NCBI GenBank assembly: GCA_025094145.1
Contig: JALLLS010000008.1
Location: 62,001 to 126,000, forward strand
DNA from: Spinellus fusiger
Lineage: Eukaryota; Mucoromycota; Mucoromycetes; Mucorales; Phycomycetaceae
Length of the DNA: 64,000 nt
Direction: 5' to 3'
Position 1 is the first letter of the stretch. Each line of letters starts with the position of its first letter. Shown one piece after another: positions 24,453 to 37,283 of this stretch. Below the pieces are notes generated by a model. The model saw only the letters and a program-made list of their open reading frames with translations. It ran no database searches and was not told the DNA's origin. The position numbers and the translations under genes are program-made.

Positions 24453-25849
24453 AGTGGCAAGATAGTGGCAGTTAGAGAGTAGTATGAATAACAAAGAAGC
24501 GAGTCTGTAAATTACCTTTTTATACTTATCTCTGCATGTATGTTGCAGTATTTACATCGATTATACTATTCTATCTTAAGGATGTTCATGTTGAAGTGGT
24601 TATTCATGCCATTGAATGACTGATGTGTGTTCATACGTTTTATTAACATTGTTTATTCTCTTTTTATGGGTTAATGTTTGTGTTTATTCACTAAATGATT
24701 TCGTTGATATCCTTTGTAGTAACTATCTTATTATGTGTATATATTCATATATGTATTGTTTACCTTGGTTACTTATAGACTATGCTTGTATTCAGTGTGT
24801 TGATTATTGCTTGTTTCTCTTTATTATAATTATAATTATAATAATTATAATAATAAAGATATCACTTTAGCATATATGCACATATGTTTTAATAGAATTC
24901 TTAATTGAGTACAGATATTCATAGTTGGAACTTTTTCTTCTTATTCGTAAGCCTTATTTACACTACAGTGTGCTTTTCTATACTTTTTTTTTGTAGGATT
25001 CTGTTTCTATTGGCACTTTTATAGACTACAGGGATGCTTTGTGTGGGTTTTATCTTTTATCTTTTTCCGGAGCTATTATTTTACATTATTCACTCAAAGA
25101 CTATAGTCTGGTGATGTAAAAGTAGAAAATGATCGATCTACCATGGCATAGACATAATAAATAGTAACACCGACCGACATAGTACAACGTTTTTATGAGA
25201 TGAGTTCGATCACAACTAAGAGACAGACCAGGTATTATGTGTCTACTTATTATAAGATAATCCAATTTAATGCATATTTGTATTGATTTATACATTGAAC
25301 CAAGTTAATAAATGCACAGACTTCAGTCTCTAGTCATATTTTAGTGAATAGAAACATACATATCACTAGTCTTACTTACTGTTACACTAATTTATTTTAA
25401 CTTTTTCTCATCTTTAATCACCCACACCTCTAATAGACAGAGAAATGAACTATTGAAGCCATCACCTCCAGACACAGTCTATTACTGTCCAAGAACCATT
25501 AATAGACAGCAAGTCTATTTCTGACTTTTACTTGGTGGAGTAAACTCCTCTGTTCTTCACAGCACCTGGTGTAAGATAGCTGAACAAGTCTTAGTGATTG
25601 TCTATTTTCCATACATATAAGAGGATCTAATAAAGAGCTTTTCAGTGTTGGATAGTACATATATTGCAAAAGAAGAGAAAGAAAGGAAAAGAAAGTTGTG
25701 CTGTGAGAAGAGAAAATAGTTTTGAATTCTAAAGATCTCAATTCTTCTTATAGGTCACTCTACATCGAGCTATTGAAGAAGGAATGTCTTCCTAGGCTGG
25801 TTGGTATTTAGGAGAACGATGTCAGTAACCATGGGTACAAGGTGGTGAA
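24453..25849. other. AT-rich intergenic stretch
   Basis: No supported gene is present. It contains an AT microsatellite near 24820-24860 (ATAATT units) and unique AT-rich sequence. The 25499-25741 minus frame has no recognisable domain or splice partners. Confidence 0.6.
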
Positions 25850-26215
25850 TGAGTGAAAAGAGAAAGTAGGTGTAGTCTTAATGAAAAACTGGCCTTTAAA
25901 AATCTCTTATTTGAACCTGATTGAGCACCTTGGGGGCCATTGTTGCTTGAATGATAAAAAAATAATCAACAGCCTCACTTCGGGTATGCCTTGGAGATAC
26001 AGGGCTGTGATAGAAGCAAAAGGTGGCTGTACTAATTACTAGGGCTTTTTGTATAATCAAATGCTTATTATTGTTCTGTTGACTTTATTCATGTTCTGTG
26101 TAAGCTTGATCTCTCTATTGTATGTTGAATGTATTTTATAACAAACAATAAATATTGCATAGTACAAAAGATAGGGTCGGAGAATCTACAACTTGCTATC
26201 TTTTCTTTCGTATAC
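25850..26215 (+). mobile_element. Tc1/mariner 3' remnant, same family as 15960-16660
   Basis: Degenerate plus-strand translation gives SLNLIEHLG (from the SPDLNPIE motif), NDKKIINSLTSGMPWRYRAVIEAKGG, then CTNY and stop, the last third of a Tc1-type transposase. The 180 bp after the stop match the 15960-16140 remnant in inverted orientation and end in the same terminal motif (GAATCTACAACTTGC). The 5' two-thirds are gone. Confidence 0.7.
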
Positions 26216-26899
26216 TGTATTTACACTTCACTTGATTATTAAAATAATACATTGTAGTCCACCTTTTTTTGTTTAAAGGAGATACTGTTTCATGCCCTGA
26301 TAATACACACAGCCCAATATTTATAAAGGTCATCTTCATGTCAGCACCTGAACATTCAACCCATGAATACTCACAGAAAAGTAAGATGGTATTTTTTATG
26401 CCTTTATATGATTAAAAACGCACCAACTCACTGCTAGTAGAACATGAGAGATATTACATAATTAATCAAATGGTAGTGGGTTGACCTGGTCTCTATTTTG
26501 TAAAGAAATATTGAAGGAGAAAGCACTCTCTATTCATTATGACTTTTTCTTTTCTTTTCTCAGTACTTGTATTATTATTTGTCTAATAAGATATACATCC
26601 TTAGGTAGTTTATTTTTAATAAACAAAGATATAAAAACAATTCTCCTTTTACTGACTATAGTACACTTTTTTCTTTTTTCTCTCTACATTCTACACTATA
26701 GAGACATTTATACCTGTCCCTCCTTTTTTTGACTTACAAAAAAAAAAACTCAAGCTCTACCCACTCTACAAAAGCAGCCACAATCTACGTCATATGTGAC
26801 CTGTCCAAGGGTAATGCGGGGCTTAGCTCTACCAAGGTGTGTAAACACTTACCTCGCCCTCTCTCCTTTTGCACGTCCATTCTCGAGCCGATATTCATC
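26216..26899. other. intergenic, upstream of bL12m
   Basis: AT-rich sequence. The last 150 bp before the ATG at 26900 are richer in GC and probably contain the 5' UTR and promoter of the mitochondrial ribosomal gene. No other feature is seen. Confidence 0.5.
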
Positions 26900-27939
26900 A
26901 TGGTAAGGCCAAGCTCACTCCACCCACACCAAATACTGTAGTTTATCCACAAAAATTAATTATATGTAAAAAAAAAGGAGAGATAAAAAAGAATAGAAAA
27001 AGTCTAACCTTTTTATTCATTTATTATTATTATTATTATTATTGTTGTTGTTGTTGTGGTGGTGGTGGTGTTTTATTATTTTCTTTAGCTTCGTTCTTCT
27101 TCCAAGTTGTTCGTGCCTGTTCTCGGTGCTTCTCGTTCTACTCTCCGGTGAGACACTAGCCAATAATAATACTATAGACAAGAGACAACGTATACTAACA
27201 GACAAAGGACTACAGTGGTTCTGCTGCTAGTGTTCCTATTTTCGGACGACGCAGCTACACCACCGAGCAGCCTATTCCTACACCTGGTTCTTCTAGCGAA
27301 GTTGATCCTAAGCTCGCTGCTATTGTCAGCCAGATTGAAACTCTTACTTTATTACAGACTTCTTCTCTTGTCACTCTCCTCAAGGTAAGAGCATGGGGTG
27401 GGGTGGGGATGTAGCCAAAGAAACATGGATGAGGACTATAGAAAAAGAAACATTGTGTAGATGTATAGAGCGAGAAAAAGTGTGCTGATATGGTTCTTGG
27501 TATAGACACGTCTCAACATTCAAGACATTGCTATGCCTGTAGCCATGTCCAATACTGGTTCTGCTGCTGCTGCCCCTGTGGAGGAGGAGAAGCCTGTTGA
27601 AAAGACAGAGTTCAATGTCAAGATTGAAAAGGTCGATGCTGCTTCAAAAGCAAAAGTGATCCGTGAAGTCAAGAACCTGGCTGGTTTGAACTTGGTAGAG
27701 GTAAATAAGCAAGGGACATGGATGGGAGAGGGACGATCGATAGAAGATATATATCAGAGAGAAAGAGAAAGAGAGAAAGTAGCAAGACATCATCGCACTC
27801 ATTTTCGATTGTGTCTCTGTAGGCCAAGAAGTTTGTTGAAAGTGTTCCCAAGGTCTTGAAGGAATCTATGCCCAAGGAAGATGCCATTAAACTCCAAAAG
27901 GCTCTCGAGGCTCTTGGTGCTACTGTTGTTTTGGAGTAG
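26900..27939 (+). CDS. mitochondrial ribosomal protein bL12m (L7/L12 type)
   Basis: Stalk protein of the mitochondrial large ribosomal subunit that recruits translation factors. Five exons: 26900..26902 (the ATG alone), 27089..27147, 27216..27384, 27506..27700 and 27823..27939; all phases fit and give 180 aa. LRSSSKLFVPVLGASRSTLR is an Arg/Ser-rich mitochondrial presequence. DPKLAAIVSQIETLTLLQTS is the N-terminal dimerisation helix. The C-terminal L7/L12 domain runs from EKTEFNVKIEKVDAASKAKV to the end, with VIREVKNLAGLNLVEAKKFV and ALEALGATVVLE. The usual Ala-rich hinge is present (GSAAAAPVEEE). The isolated start codon is inferred because the ATG sits directly on a donor and the next exon opens with the presequence. 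Intron 1 carries an ATT/GTT/GGT microsatellite. Confidence 0.88.
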
Positions 27940-28418
27940 AGGAATGGCATGCACGCACACAAAAATAAAATAAACAGCCACCATGAGTCCAGTCTGCTAA
28001 GCAGTCAGCACTACACTCTACATACTGGACACCTACATACACCCTCAATCCATAGAAATAAAGAGAATTCAAAAACAGAAGAGTTTAGTTCTTTTCATTG
28101 GAAACGTATTGTTTTTTTTTCAAACTGTCCTTATACATGTAGATCAAAAACCCCACATCCGCCAGTGAAATAGAAAAAACAAGAGGCAGGAAGAGGGTCT
28201 ATAGGATAGACATCTATACTCCAAATCTAATCCAGAGAAATAGCCTTTTACCGTCAGAACCGTCATGGCAGCCATAGCAGCCATAACAGATGTGTATGTT
28301 GTGTGTCTTGCCATGTTCTTTTCTCTTTTTCTCTTTTTCTGTCTTTCTTCAGTTGCTAATCCTTCTTCATCCACCCATCTCCATCTCCATGTTCTTTTAT
28401 TTATTTATTTATTTTACT
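27940..28418. other. convergent 3' region between bL12m and BEM1
   Basis: 479 bp separate two convergent stop codons. It holds both 3' UTRs, AATAAA-like signals (near 27963 and 28058) and T-rich runs. No gene is seen. Confidence 0.5.
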
Positions 28419-29222
28419 TTAGTCTTCTTCTTCAGCACGTAATGTCAGTTTCTTCAGGTGAAGACTAGAGGCTAAAAGGTGTTGAAATTCTTCTTCTGTG
28501 TCCAAGAGCAATATACTGGAAGGACGAGGAGTGTCCATAGAGAATAACTGGACTCTAAACCCAAGACGAGTGTGGACTTTAGTTTTTAACTGGTCAAGTG
28601 TACATTCAGTAGGTACTTTGAGAGCAAACATTTCTTGTTTGTAGGCGAGTTTTACTTTGATCATGGAGGAAGATGGATCAGTCCATGGCACTATCTTGGG
28701 GGCGGGTCTTGTGCTGCCATTGCTATCGAATGCACCTCTATTGGCCAATGTCTTATTTATATAGGTTCCATAGAGACTGCTGTGACAAGAGGAAGGTGTA
28801 CGTGGATCAGAGTCCAATTCAATGTCTCCTTCACGAAGGCCAAATAGCAAGTTCTGTACCAAACAGCATTCTACAATGTAGTCTGGTAACCTCATTAATT
28901 TTTCACAGTAGAGGTTGAGTTCTACTTGGCAGCTGGCTAGAAAGAAGAAGAAAAAAGGGTTATTATTTTAGTCACTACAAGATCAACATACCGCTACCCT
29001 AGTACTACACAATAGAAGAAGAGAGAGGTCTACCTGTGGTTTGTTCATTCATTGGCTTCAAGGGCTCATGCAGTAGAGGCAGAATACGCTTCCCATCGGA
29101 TGCACCGGCCTCTCTAGGATATTCTTTCATCATATACACCTGAAAGTCATAGAAATCTTTGATAGGCAAGTCGATAGATCCATGGTGGTTTTTTTGTTTT
29201 TGTTTTGTTTTGTTTTGTTTTG

Positions 29223-29253
<31 letters not shown>

Positions 29254-30467
29254 GTATTGTTTTGTTTTGTTTTTTGTATTGTTTTGTTTTGTTTTTTGTA
29301 TTGTTTTGTTTTGTATGTTTTTGAGGGTGAGGATTGGTCAATGTTTACTCTTTTTATTCTTCAAGTACAATATGTGCTCTCTCCACACATTTTTTCTTCT
29401 TCTATAGTAAGGGTATTATTGGGATTACCTTCGTAAAGACGGTACAGTACACGATAACGCCCTTCTTTCATACGAGCCACTACTATAAACCAATACTGAT
29501 CCTCCTGTCCAACGTAAGAAGTGACTGTAACAGAAACGACCTTTTTATCAGTACCAGCACTCTTTTCTTTTGAGCTCAAGGACAGTTCACTCATTGTCTC
29601 TCGCAGTGCTGTTTCTTGTCTATTGACAAAAGAAGTAATGGTATCATGCACAGATATTCTCTTGAGTCTAAGCATAGAAGACACAGACCGGCGTTTCTCA
29701 GTTGTATCTGTTGCTGTTTCCTGCCATGCCTCTATTTTCGGTGAGGACGGTGTAGAGAGGGAACGGCCACCTTTTGAGGCCACATTAGGTCCATGAATAA
29801 CATCTTTTATTTCCACAAAAGAGACGGGAATGAGTCCAGGGCCACCCAATCGACCCATAGGTCTGGCTACGAACCACTCGGGATTTGACTGTGCAATAAT
29901 AAGAATAGGCTCTCCTGCCTTTGTACTAAGTTCTTCTGACCTTTCGGCTTCAAAGTCATACAGTACAACACCCACAGTAGGATGGGGTAAAAGAAAGGCT
30001 ATGATCATGACCAGTAGGAGCCCCCACCCCATAAGATCAACATGGAATCACCGTAGAGTCATCATAGAAAGAAGATAAATGTTACTAAGGTTGGACAGTG
30101 TGTATCTTCAGTGGTTACCAGACTCAGTTCTACACAAAGACCCTTCTATCCATGACTGTTCTGTCTTTTCTAGTACTTGGAAATGGTTGGAAGGCACAAC
30201 ACCTTTGGCCATTGTCGTTGGATTGATGACTTCATACCAATGCTTCTCTTTGTCTTGACTTAACACATGGAAGAAATCACCTTGTTGAAAAGAAATCTGG
30301 TAGTTGGTGTGTGCCTGATAATCATACAGGGCCTTGATCACTTGTTTGGGTGTGTTTGCAGTGCCACTGGAGGGACTAGGAAGACTGATAGGTGGGGATA
30401 TTTTGTCCTTTGCTACTGTTGGCTGTGTTGTTCGTAGGCTATAAGGAAGCTTGACCTTTAGTTGCAT
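28419..30467 (-). CDS. BEM1: Bem1/Scd2-type polarity scaffold (SH3-SH3-PX-PB1)
   Basis: Scaffold that brings the Cdc42 exchange factor Cdc24, Cdc42-GTP and PAK kinase together at the polarity site. Exons 30467..30119, 29998..29429, 29156..29034 and 28936..28419 join in phase 1 throughout and give 519 aa (yeast Bem1 is 551). SH3-1 has ALYDYQAHTNYQISFQQGD..HWYEV..GVVPSNHF. SH3-2 has GVVLYDFEAERSEELSTKAG..EWFVA..GLIPVSFVEI. The PX domain spans exons 2-4 with RYRVLYRLYE joined to DFYDFQVYMMKEYP. The C-terminal PB1 starts at MIKVKLAYKQEMFALKV and ends in RAEEED. This domain order is specific to Bem1-type proteins. Intron 2 is filled with a TTTTG pentanucleotide repeat. Cdc42 is encoded about 11 kb downstream. 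Confidence 0.93.
29189..29313. repeat. (TTTTG)n microsatellite in BEM1 intron 2
   Basis: About 125 bp of TTTTG units interrupted by a repeated TTTTTTGTATTG block. Plus-strand frames such as 29159-29407 are translations of this repeat and are not genes. Confidence 0.9.
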
Positions 30468-31114
30468 TTCTATGAGTGAAGGCTATGATTAAAGAAGGAG
30501 AACACTGTTCACTATTTAAAAAAAAAAAAAGGGGGGGGGGAAGGTTATGTTTTATGCTCCTTTTGTGCAGAAAGAGGAGTTGGGTATATCGATAGATGAG
30601 TGTTTATAGGTGTTTATAGGTGTTTATAGGTGTAAATAAGTATCTGTCAGTATAGATGTATATTTATACTTATATTTATACTCATATTTATGCTTATGCT
30701 TATACTTATACTTATACTTATACTTATACTTATACTTATACTTATATTTATATTTATATTTATATTTATATTTATATTTATATTTATATTTATATTTATG
30801 CTTATACTTATACTTATATATACTCGTGTAAGAAAAGATTCTTTATTTTTCTTTAATAGAAAATACAGGCAAAAACAAGAAACCCTTGCAATAGACAAAA
30901 GATACAGCAGAAAATAAAGTTTGTTACCCAACACTTCACAAGAACAGTGTCAAATGTAATCTGCTTTCTACTCCACATAAACTCACACTCTTTTTGGCTA
31001 TAGCTTTTTAATCACCGACATTTTAGAATGTGACTTGATTTAGAAAGAGACGCCAAGTGGAAAGCAAAGAAAAAAAAACATACACATACATACACACACA
31101 TCGACTGAACCACA
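30468..31114. promoter_or_regulatory. divergent region between BEM1 and IMP3
   Basis: 647 bp between divergent start codons. It contains an A12G10 run near 30519-30540, three copies of GTTTATAGGT at 30600-30632 and a long hexanucleotide repeat. Shared promoter function is inferred from position only. Confidence 0.5.
30655..30824. repeat. hexanucleotide array (TTATAC/TTATAT)n
   Basis: About 170 bp of TTATAC units grading into TTATAT units and back. It is not a telomere-type repeat and lies inside the BEM1-IMP3 divergent region. Confidence 0.9.
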
Positions 31115-31779
31115 ATGAGACAATTGAAGCATCACGAACAAAAGCTACTGAAGAAGGTTGATTTCCTGCAATGGAAGAAGGACGACAATATCAGAGAGAT
31201 CAAGGTGATCCGAAAGTACCATCTCCAGAAGAGAGAAGATTATCAAAAGTAAGTGGAAAGTAGAAAAAAGACAAGCTGACAAGACAGATACAACAAACTA
31301 GCAGGTAGCATTAAGCAGGTGGCCAATAAGATTTCTCTATTGGATTCTCGAGACCCCTTCCGTGCTGAACAGGAAAAGACCTTGCTGAACAAGTTGTACT
31401 CTATGGGTATCATCACATCCACAAGCAAATTCAGTGACTGCAACAAAGTTACTGTGTCTGCCTTTTGTCGGAGGAGACTGCCTATTGTGATGTGCAGACT
31501 TAAAATGTCAGAAACAGTCAAAGAAGCAGTGACTTTTATAGAGCAAGGTCATATTCGTGTGGGTCCACAGCCAATTACAGATCCTACGTTCTTAGTGACT
31601 CGTACAATGGAGGACTTTGTGACTTGGGTGGATACTTCCAAGATTAAACGCAAGATTCTTAAATACAACGACAAGGTAAGTTGGCAGAAAGAGAAAAGGG
31701 AGAAAGAAGAAAGAAAAAGGATCTGTTGTTCTTTTTCTCTAAACCTTTGTTATAGTTGGATGATTTTGATCTCTTGTGA
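31115..31779 (+). CDS. IMP3: U3 snoRNP protein Imp3
   Basis: Component of the Mpp10-Imp3-Imp4 part of the small-subunit processome, needed for pairing of U3 snoRNA with pre-rRNA in the nucleolus. Exons 31115..31248, 31288..31675 and 31756..31779 give 181 aa (human IMP3 is 184). The N-terminus [20 protein letters not shown] and the block [14 protein letters not shown] are characteristic. The S4 RNA-binding domain has [17 protein letters not shown] and [15 protein letters not shown]. The C-terminal [28 protein letters not shown] matches the family end to end. Intron 1 is only 39 nt. The gene converges on the SETD9-like gene, with 65 bp between stop codons. Confidence 0.96.
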
Positions 31780-31844
31780 AGAAAACAAACATCTCTGCAC
31801 TGTATTTTATCTTTTATATTCTACATTAAACGTCTCTCTTTATT

Positions 31845-32940
31845 CTACATGAGATGTGCGTCCATATAAGTAGAAAAGAGTTCTTCTTCTTGAAGGTCTC
31901 TTTCTGCCACAAGAGTGACAATACGGAATGGGGTGCTCATTGGATCCATGGATGTCCAATAAGTGTTGGGGATGTATTGGCGAAGTTCAGTAGGAAAACA
32001 AGGAGAAAGATCAACTTCTTGGTATCGTACTGGGGCAGAGGGTTGGTAGGGATGGTCAATAAGGAGTTCATTTGTTTTCTACTTTACCATTGGCCCCAAA
32101 ACGGTGGTTGCTGTTGTTCACATAATGTCCTATAGCAAATGGATTTCTAATGGAGAGAATAAATAGTCCATTGTTGAAAAGAGAAACAGGCCTATTAGAG
32201 AAGACCAGGACGTACTTTGATACTGGGGACATCCACGTCAAGTCACTTGTTTGTAGTGCACCTGGCCAATTCTCGCGGTGGTAGAGTGAGCGATAGACAC
32301 TTCCTGATAATCCTGGACATGCATTAGCCACAGACTCTACATCCAATAACTAGAAGCAACGTATCAAAAGGGGGATTCCCACCTGTTTGTTTTCCATCAA
32401 TGCAAACGCCGTCATGGCACTTTAAAATATAGCGATTGGCAATACTCACAAAGAAGATGGGTTCAAAAGGTAGATAGACAGTGCCTATATCTCACAAGGT
32501 AAGCTAGTGGCAGTGTAGAAAAAGAAATGGACTCTTCTTCTCTTTCTCTCTCTTTCTCTCTACGCTATGCTTACCAGGATAAAGGCAGACAATTTCACCC
32601 GCCTTGCATTGACCCTTGAGAAAGACCCCAAGGCCTACAAACATGGTCATTCATCTGCATATCAGACCACCCCATCTCACCAGCATTGGCAATAGAAGAA
32701 GGCTGTTTGTGGACAGAGAACTCCAATTTGGCAGGAGAAGACTTGTTATGGAGGGTGGAGAGTAGGGCTTCCACTTGGGTTTGAGTGATAGGCTCCTTGG
32801 GATGGGAGAGCATTGGTTTGAGTTCATATTGTGCCTTGAAGATAAGCTTGAGGGCTTGCCAAGGGTAGCTTAGCGATTGTCTGAGTTTTATTAAAGTTTA
32901 TTTTGTTGCCTTACAAACGATGAAGGTAATTCTTTAGCAT
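31845..32940 (-). CDS. SETD9-like SET-domain protein
   Basis: Putative methyltransferase of the SETD9 family; the substrate is not established. Seven exons (32940..32915, 32880..32681, 32634..32575, 32484..32383, 32336..32216, 32146..32088, 32029..31845) keep phase throughout and give 250 aa. Family landmarks are [62 protein letters not shown], and [27 protein letters not shown] with the SET NHxxxAN-like core. [18 protein letters not shown] corresponds to the final SET segment. Matching is from memory of the metazoan protein, so identity is strong but activity is untested. Introns are 35-98 nt. It is tail-to-tail with IMP3. Confidence 0.87.
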
Positions 32941-35900
32941 GGCAAAGTAGGATTTGTTTTTTTTGTTTTTGTTTTTTCCTTTCTTGTTTTTCCTGCTTTT
33001 TCAGTCTTGTTTTTCTCCCACACACACTTGCTTATCCTGGAAAGAAATGTCCACAAATGAAAGAGGAGAAATAGCAGCAAAATAAGGCAGATGAGATAGA
33101 TAGGACTGCTTCTTTGTGGGGAGAAATGAGTTTGATTCTATATTTCAACAGAGACAGACGTATCCACCTGCCTATTTGCAGATTGATTTCTATATGTATT
33201 CATAGATCCATTGGTGTGCATCACTATTTACAGGCATGTACATACACATACGCCAATCTACAGGGTAGGGTGGGTAATACACGGTGACATTGTCTATTTG
33301 AACAAGAATAAAAAGGACTTTTTTCTCTTCCTACATGGAATCAACACGACGGAAAGATGGTATATTTTTTTTATTTTTTTTTATTTTTTTATTTTTTTAT
33401 TTTATATAAATAGATAGATTGCCTCCCATTTCTTTTGCTGATCAATGATCCGTCCGACATTTCTATCTTGTATGGTTGAAGGAGAAAGAAAAAACAAGGC
33501 TTTGTCAGGAAATTTCAACTGGACATTGACTGTGTGCAACTCAGTACAGACAACGGATGTGACCATAAAATGTTCATATACTTTATCCTAAAATTAGACG
33601 ATTGGGAATTTAATGAGACGATCAGAATCTGAAAATCATAATCAACTATCATTTACAGTTTAAATACTTTCTTTTTGAAGAATTATGCCCGTCAAGTCAT
33701 GTCTTGTTTCTTCAGTAGAATAAAAAATATGATTTGATTTTATAGAATAGAATAAGAAATAGAAATAGAAATAGAATAAGAAATATGACAAGACAAAAAG
33801 AAAGAAAAGAGTGAGACTGAATGAACTTTCACTTGTTGATATCAACGAGTACACTAACCCCAAGGCTAATATAGAAATGTTCATAGACACATAAATATAA
33901 TTATACCATCCTATATAAATACGATACTGTCTTATTATTTTATACAGACATCTAATCCCTGCTAAAAGTATGTAGCCTATTGCCATCTCCCCATGGAACA
34001 GTAAAGACCGCCCCCACTGTCTTCAAATGGCACAGCGCCACCTCAAAAGTAATGACTGCCTCCCTCCCTCTCTCTCTGGTGGAATTGTGGTTTGAGGACG
34101 CCTACAAGATAAATCTATACCTACACTATCTAAAAAATGACATTGTAGGCTCTCTTTATTGATGTGTCTGATGTTCATATTCGAATTGTCTCAGACTAAT
34201 ATTCTAATTATCAAATTCCAAGATAAAATCCAAATAGCATAACTGCAGGAATGAAAATAGAGTTCACGGAATGTTATTCGACTTCCACAGTTGTACTTGG
34301 ATAACAAATGAAATAATAATGATGGGCATCCTTTGTTCATAAGGAAAAACCAATATGCTTTTTTTTACTGCCAATAAACTCAATATTTTCTGTTTTTTTT
34401 CTTTTCTTTTTCTTTTTCTTTTTTACATTAATATAATATAATATAAAAAACTAATGACTCCTTTGGAAATAAGTGTCATATGATCCACTGTTTATCTCAC
34501 AAAAAATACAAAGGTAGGCGTGGCACTTTTCTAAACTGACACAACAAGACCTACAATCAATGCATTGCCTGTTTCTCTTGTCAACAGAATGAAAGACTAC
34601 AACAAGTAGAAGGAGAGGAGGAGTGATTTATACTCATTCAGAAGATGTAGGATAGAATGGCCTACAGATATATGCTATTTATTCTGTTTCTTTTTTAATA
34701 CCTGACTATGCAATTCTTTGTGTGTGTGTGGATTGGCTTCTTTCCTACTGGAATTAGTAAATTTCATTTCTGTTCAGATAGCTTTCTAGCTCAGTAGTAC
34801 TGTTAGAAACAAATCTATGAGAAATAGAAATAAAACTGATGAGATTCTTTGTAATGATAAAGGCCGAGCGTATCTTTCTGTAGCTTACCTTTTATTGATC
34901 CATTGAAACTATCCATTTTTTATTTTACAAAATACTTTGGAATGATAAAGCGTGTTCTGTCACTGGATAATTGCTGCTGTAGGTTCGATAGGAATAAAAG
35001 ACGGGTCGTCATTCTTTTTTACCCATTAGAAATAGTAGAATAAAATAGAATTCTCTTTTATTATTACTATTGCTTGAGATTGAATAACGGATAATGTACC
35101 TTTCTCTTAAGAAGGTCGTCTTGCATAGTAGTATTGCTTAGATACCTACTGTTACGGTATCCACATTGTCTACATAAACATTGGCTTGTCGTATTACATT
35201 CCATAGCACCCATCCTAGTAATATGTAGCTTGAGTGATTCAATATTTCACGAGTAGTACCGAGCACAATGTTATGAATAGCCTTTTGAATACAACGTGCC
35301 TTTTTTTTTCTTCTTTTTTTTCTGACTACTCAGATCTGTGTCAATCACACTACATCTCCATTGAGCTCACATTTGATAGAGACGTGTATAACCATGGATT
35401 GAACTCCAGTTTCATTCTCTGTAATATGAATATTAGTATCACTGGATGTCAGTTATAATGCCTACAGGTATTTGTATCTATCTTTTTATTTATTATTCTT
35501 TGCGAATACTATTTCAAGGCCATAAAGTGTAGTATTGGCCATTGATCTTCTTCCTACATTCAACACATGTTTTCTCTTTTCTAAATGACTAATGATGACC
35601 ACGAGAGTTGAATTGGTAAATTAAAGATAAGCCTGTACAAAGAGTTGAATTGAATTGTAGATAGACCCATGGCTTGGATTTTACCCTTGTTTTAGGGTTC
35701 TCTGTTTCTATCCCGAGTTGATTTCTCCTGAAATTTCTGATTGAGTCCTAGGCATGACTCTTCATTCATGGGTTAACATTTGATTCTATAGTATACTATC
35801 TAATGTTGCACTTTTAATGCAGGAGGAGGGTCTGTTGAGAATGGCACTCTATTGAACTTTGACAATTAGACTTCTCCATGGTATAGATTATTTGTATCAC

Positions 35901-37283
35901 TACTTTACCTTTGAAATACCTGGAGTTTAATCTGTTGTATCGTCATGCATAAAGAAGAATGCCTCTCTTTTTTAATATCTAAAAGACTACTCTACTGGTG
36001 CATTCCTAGAGTCTTCTTTCTTTCTTATGTTTTCAATAGTAAGACAGAATTGCAATATCCTGCTGATGTGTCTCTAGAGTCCTTTTATTTTTAAGATTTA
36101 AAGAAAGAAAGAGAGTAATAACAATAAGCAACAGGAAATACATTTCTATTGGGTAATATTGAAGAGACGTGCACCTTCTTGCTGTTGTTTCTTTATTACA
36201 CTTTGCATCTACTCGTTCTGTGTGACTAGAGGAATAAGAGATAAAAAGTGCTGCAGCCCTCTACTGCGCACTTTTGTTTGATTGTGCACATCCACCTAAA
36301 TCCATACAGGCACATCCACCTATACACATACGTACATATAAATATAAACATACATATACATATATTCATAAACATATAAACATATAAACATATAAACATA
36401 TAAACATATAAACACAAATATACCTACTTGAGTATACTTGCTTGAATATAAACATTCCTACATTCCTACATCCATACATCCATACATCTAAACATTTATA
36501 TAGTTACGTGTTGCCATGGAAATGTGCTACGGCTTTCGTTCATTGGTTGGGATTGAATGAGGTCATTCATTTTCATACTTTTAAATCTCTCGAGTCGGGG
36601 TTCAAAGCACAACGGCGGTAGGTTCGGGAACTCTAGCCGATGCTGTACATAAGCCATGCATCTCTTCTATGCTTGTGAAATATGAAAATGCCACTTGTAA
36701 AAACGTATCCTGTTTTCTCATCTTTTATTTAACACTGTATCAATAGACACATTTGGAGGATAGAAAAGAACAAGGTAGTAAGGATGCTGTCCAATAGAGA
36801 AGAGACAAGAAGAACCCACCAAGACAGAATGGCCTCGTGTGCAGCCTACAAGTGTAAAGAGTGAAAATGGCTCTGTGTTGCAAAGTGTAACACATGCGCA
36901 TGGACAGCCTTCCAATCCACGAGAGCAATGGAATGAAGCGTGTAAGGCTGTGCCTCAAAAATAGAGTGATTTGCTACGGTGCTGCATACCTTAATGCCCT
37001 TCTCCCCCCCCTTTTTCCCTTTTTCTCTTCTTCTTCCACTCCTCTCCCTTTCTACTCTTCTCTACTCTTCTCCACTCCCTCCTTCTCCTCCCAAAAAAAA
37101 ACTAATCTTTTGTTCTTTTGTTCTTCTGTTCTTCTTCATTTTGAGTGGTGAACAAAGACTCATTCTTGGCGCTCTTGAGCCTATTTCTCTCTCTCTTTTT
37201 CTCTCTTTTTCTCTCTTTCTTTTTGCTTTCTATTTCTCACATTATCATTATAAGAAAGAAAGACTCTTCTAGTAGTAATAGCT
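32941..37283. other. 4.3-kb AT-rich intergenic stretch
   Basis: No supported gene is present. It holds many homopolymer and tetranucleotide runs (T-rich 33364-33405), an ATATAAAC tandem array at 36369-36412 (about six units), and short open frames with no domains (33980-34162, 35234-35458, 36740-36958). A minus-strand MSDGSLISKRNGRQ start at 33460 could open a short gene but I cannot extend it. Confidence 0.55.

Noticed and set aside
29159..29436. F/L/C-rich open frames
   Set aside because: They translate the TTTTG microsatellite of BEM1 intron 2.
30656..30934. possible telomere-like or CRISPR-like array
   Set aside because: It is a simple hexanucleotide microsatellite without spacers or telomeric G-richness.
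33980..34162. 60-codon plus frame in the 33-37 kb gap
   Set aside because: No recognisable motif or neighbouring exon; length is expected by chance.
36590..36660. possible tRNA (GGTTCGGGAACTC looked like a T-arm)
   Set aside because: No matching acceptor, D-arm or anticodon stem could be folded around it.
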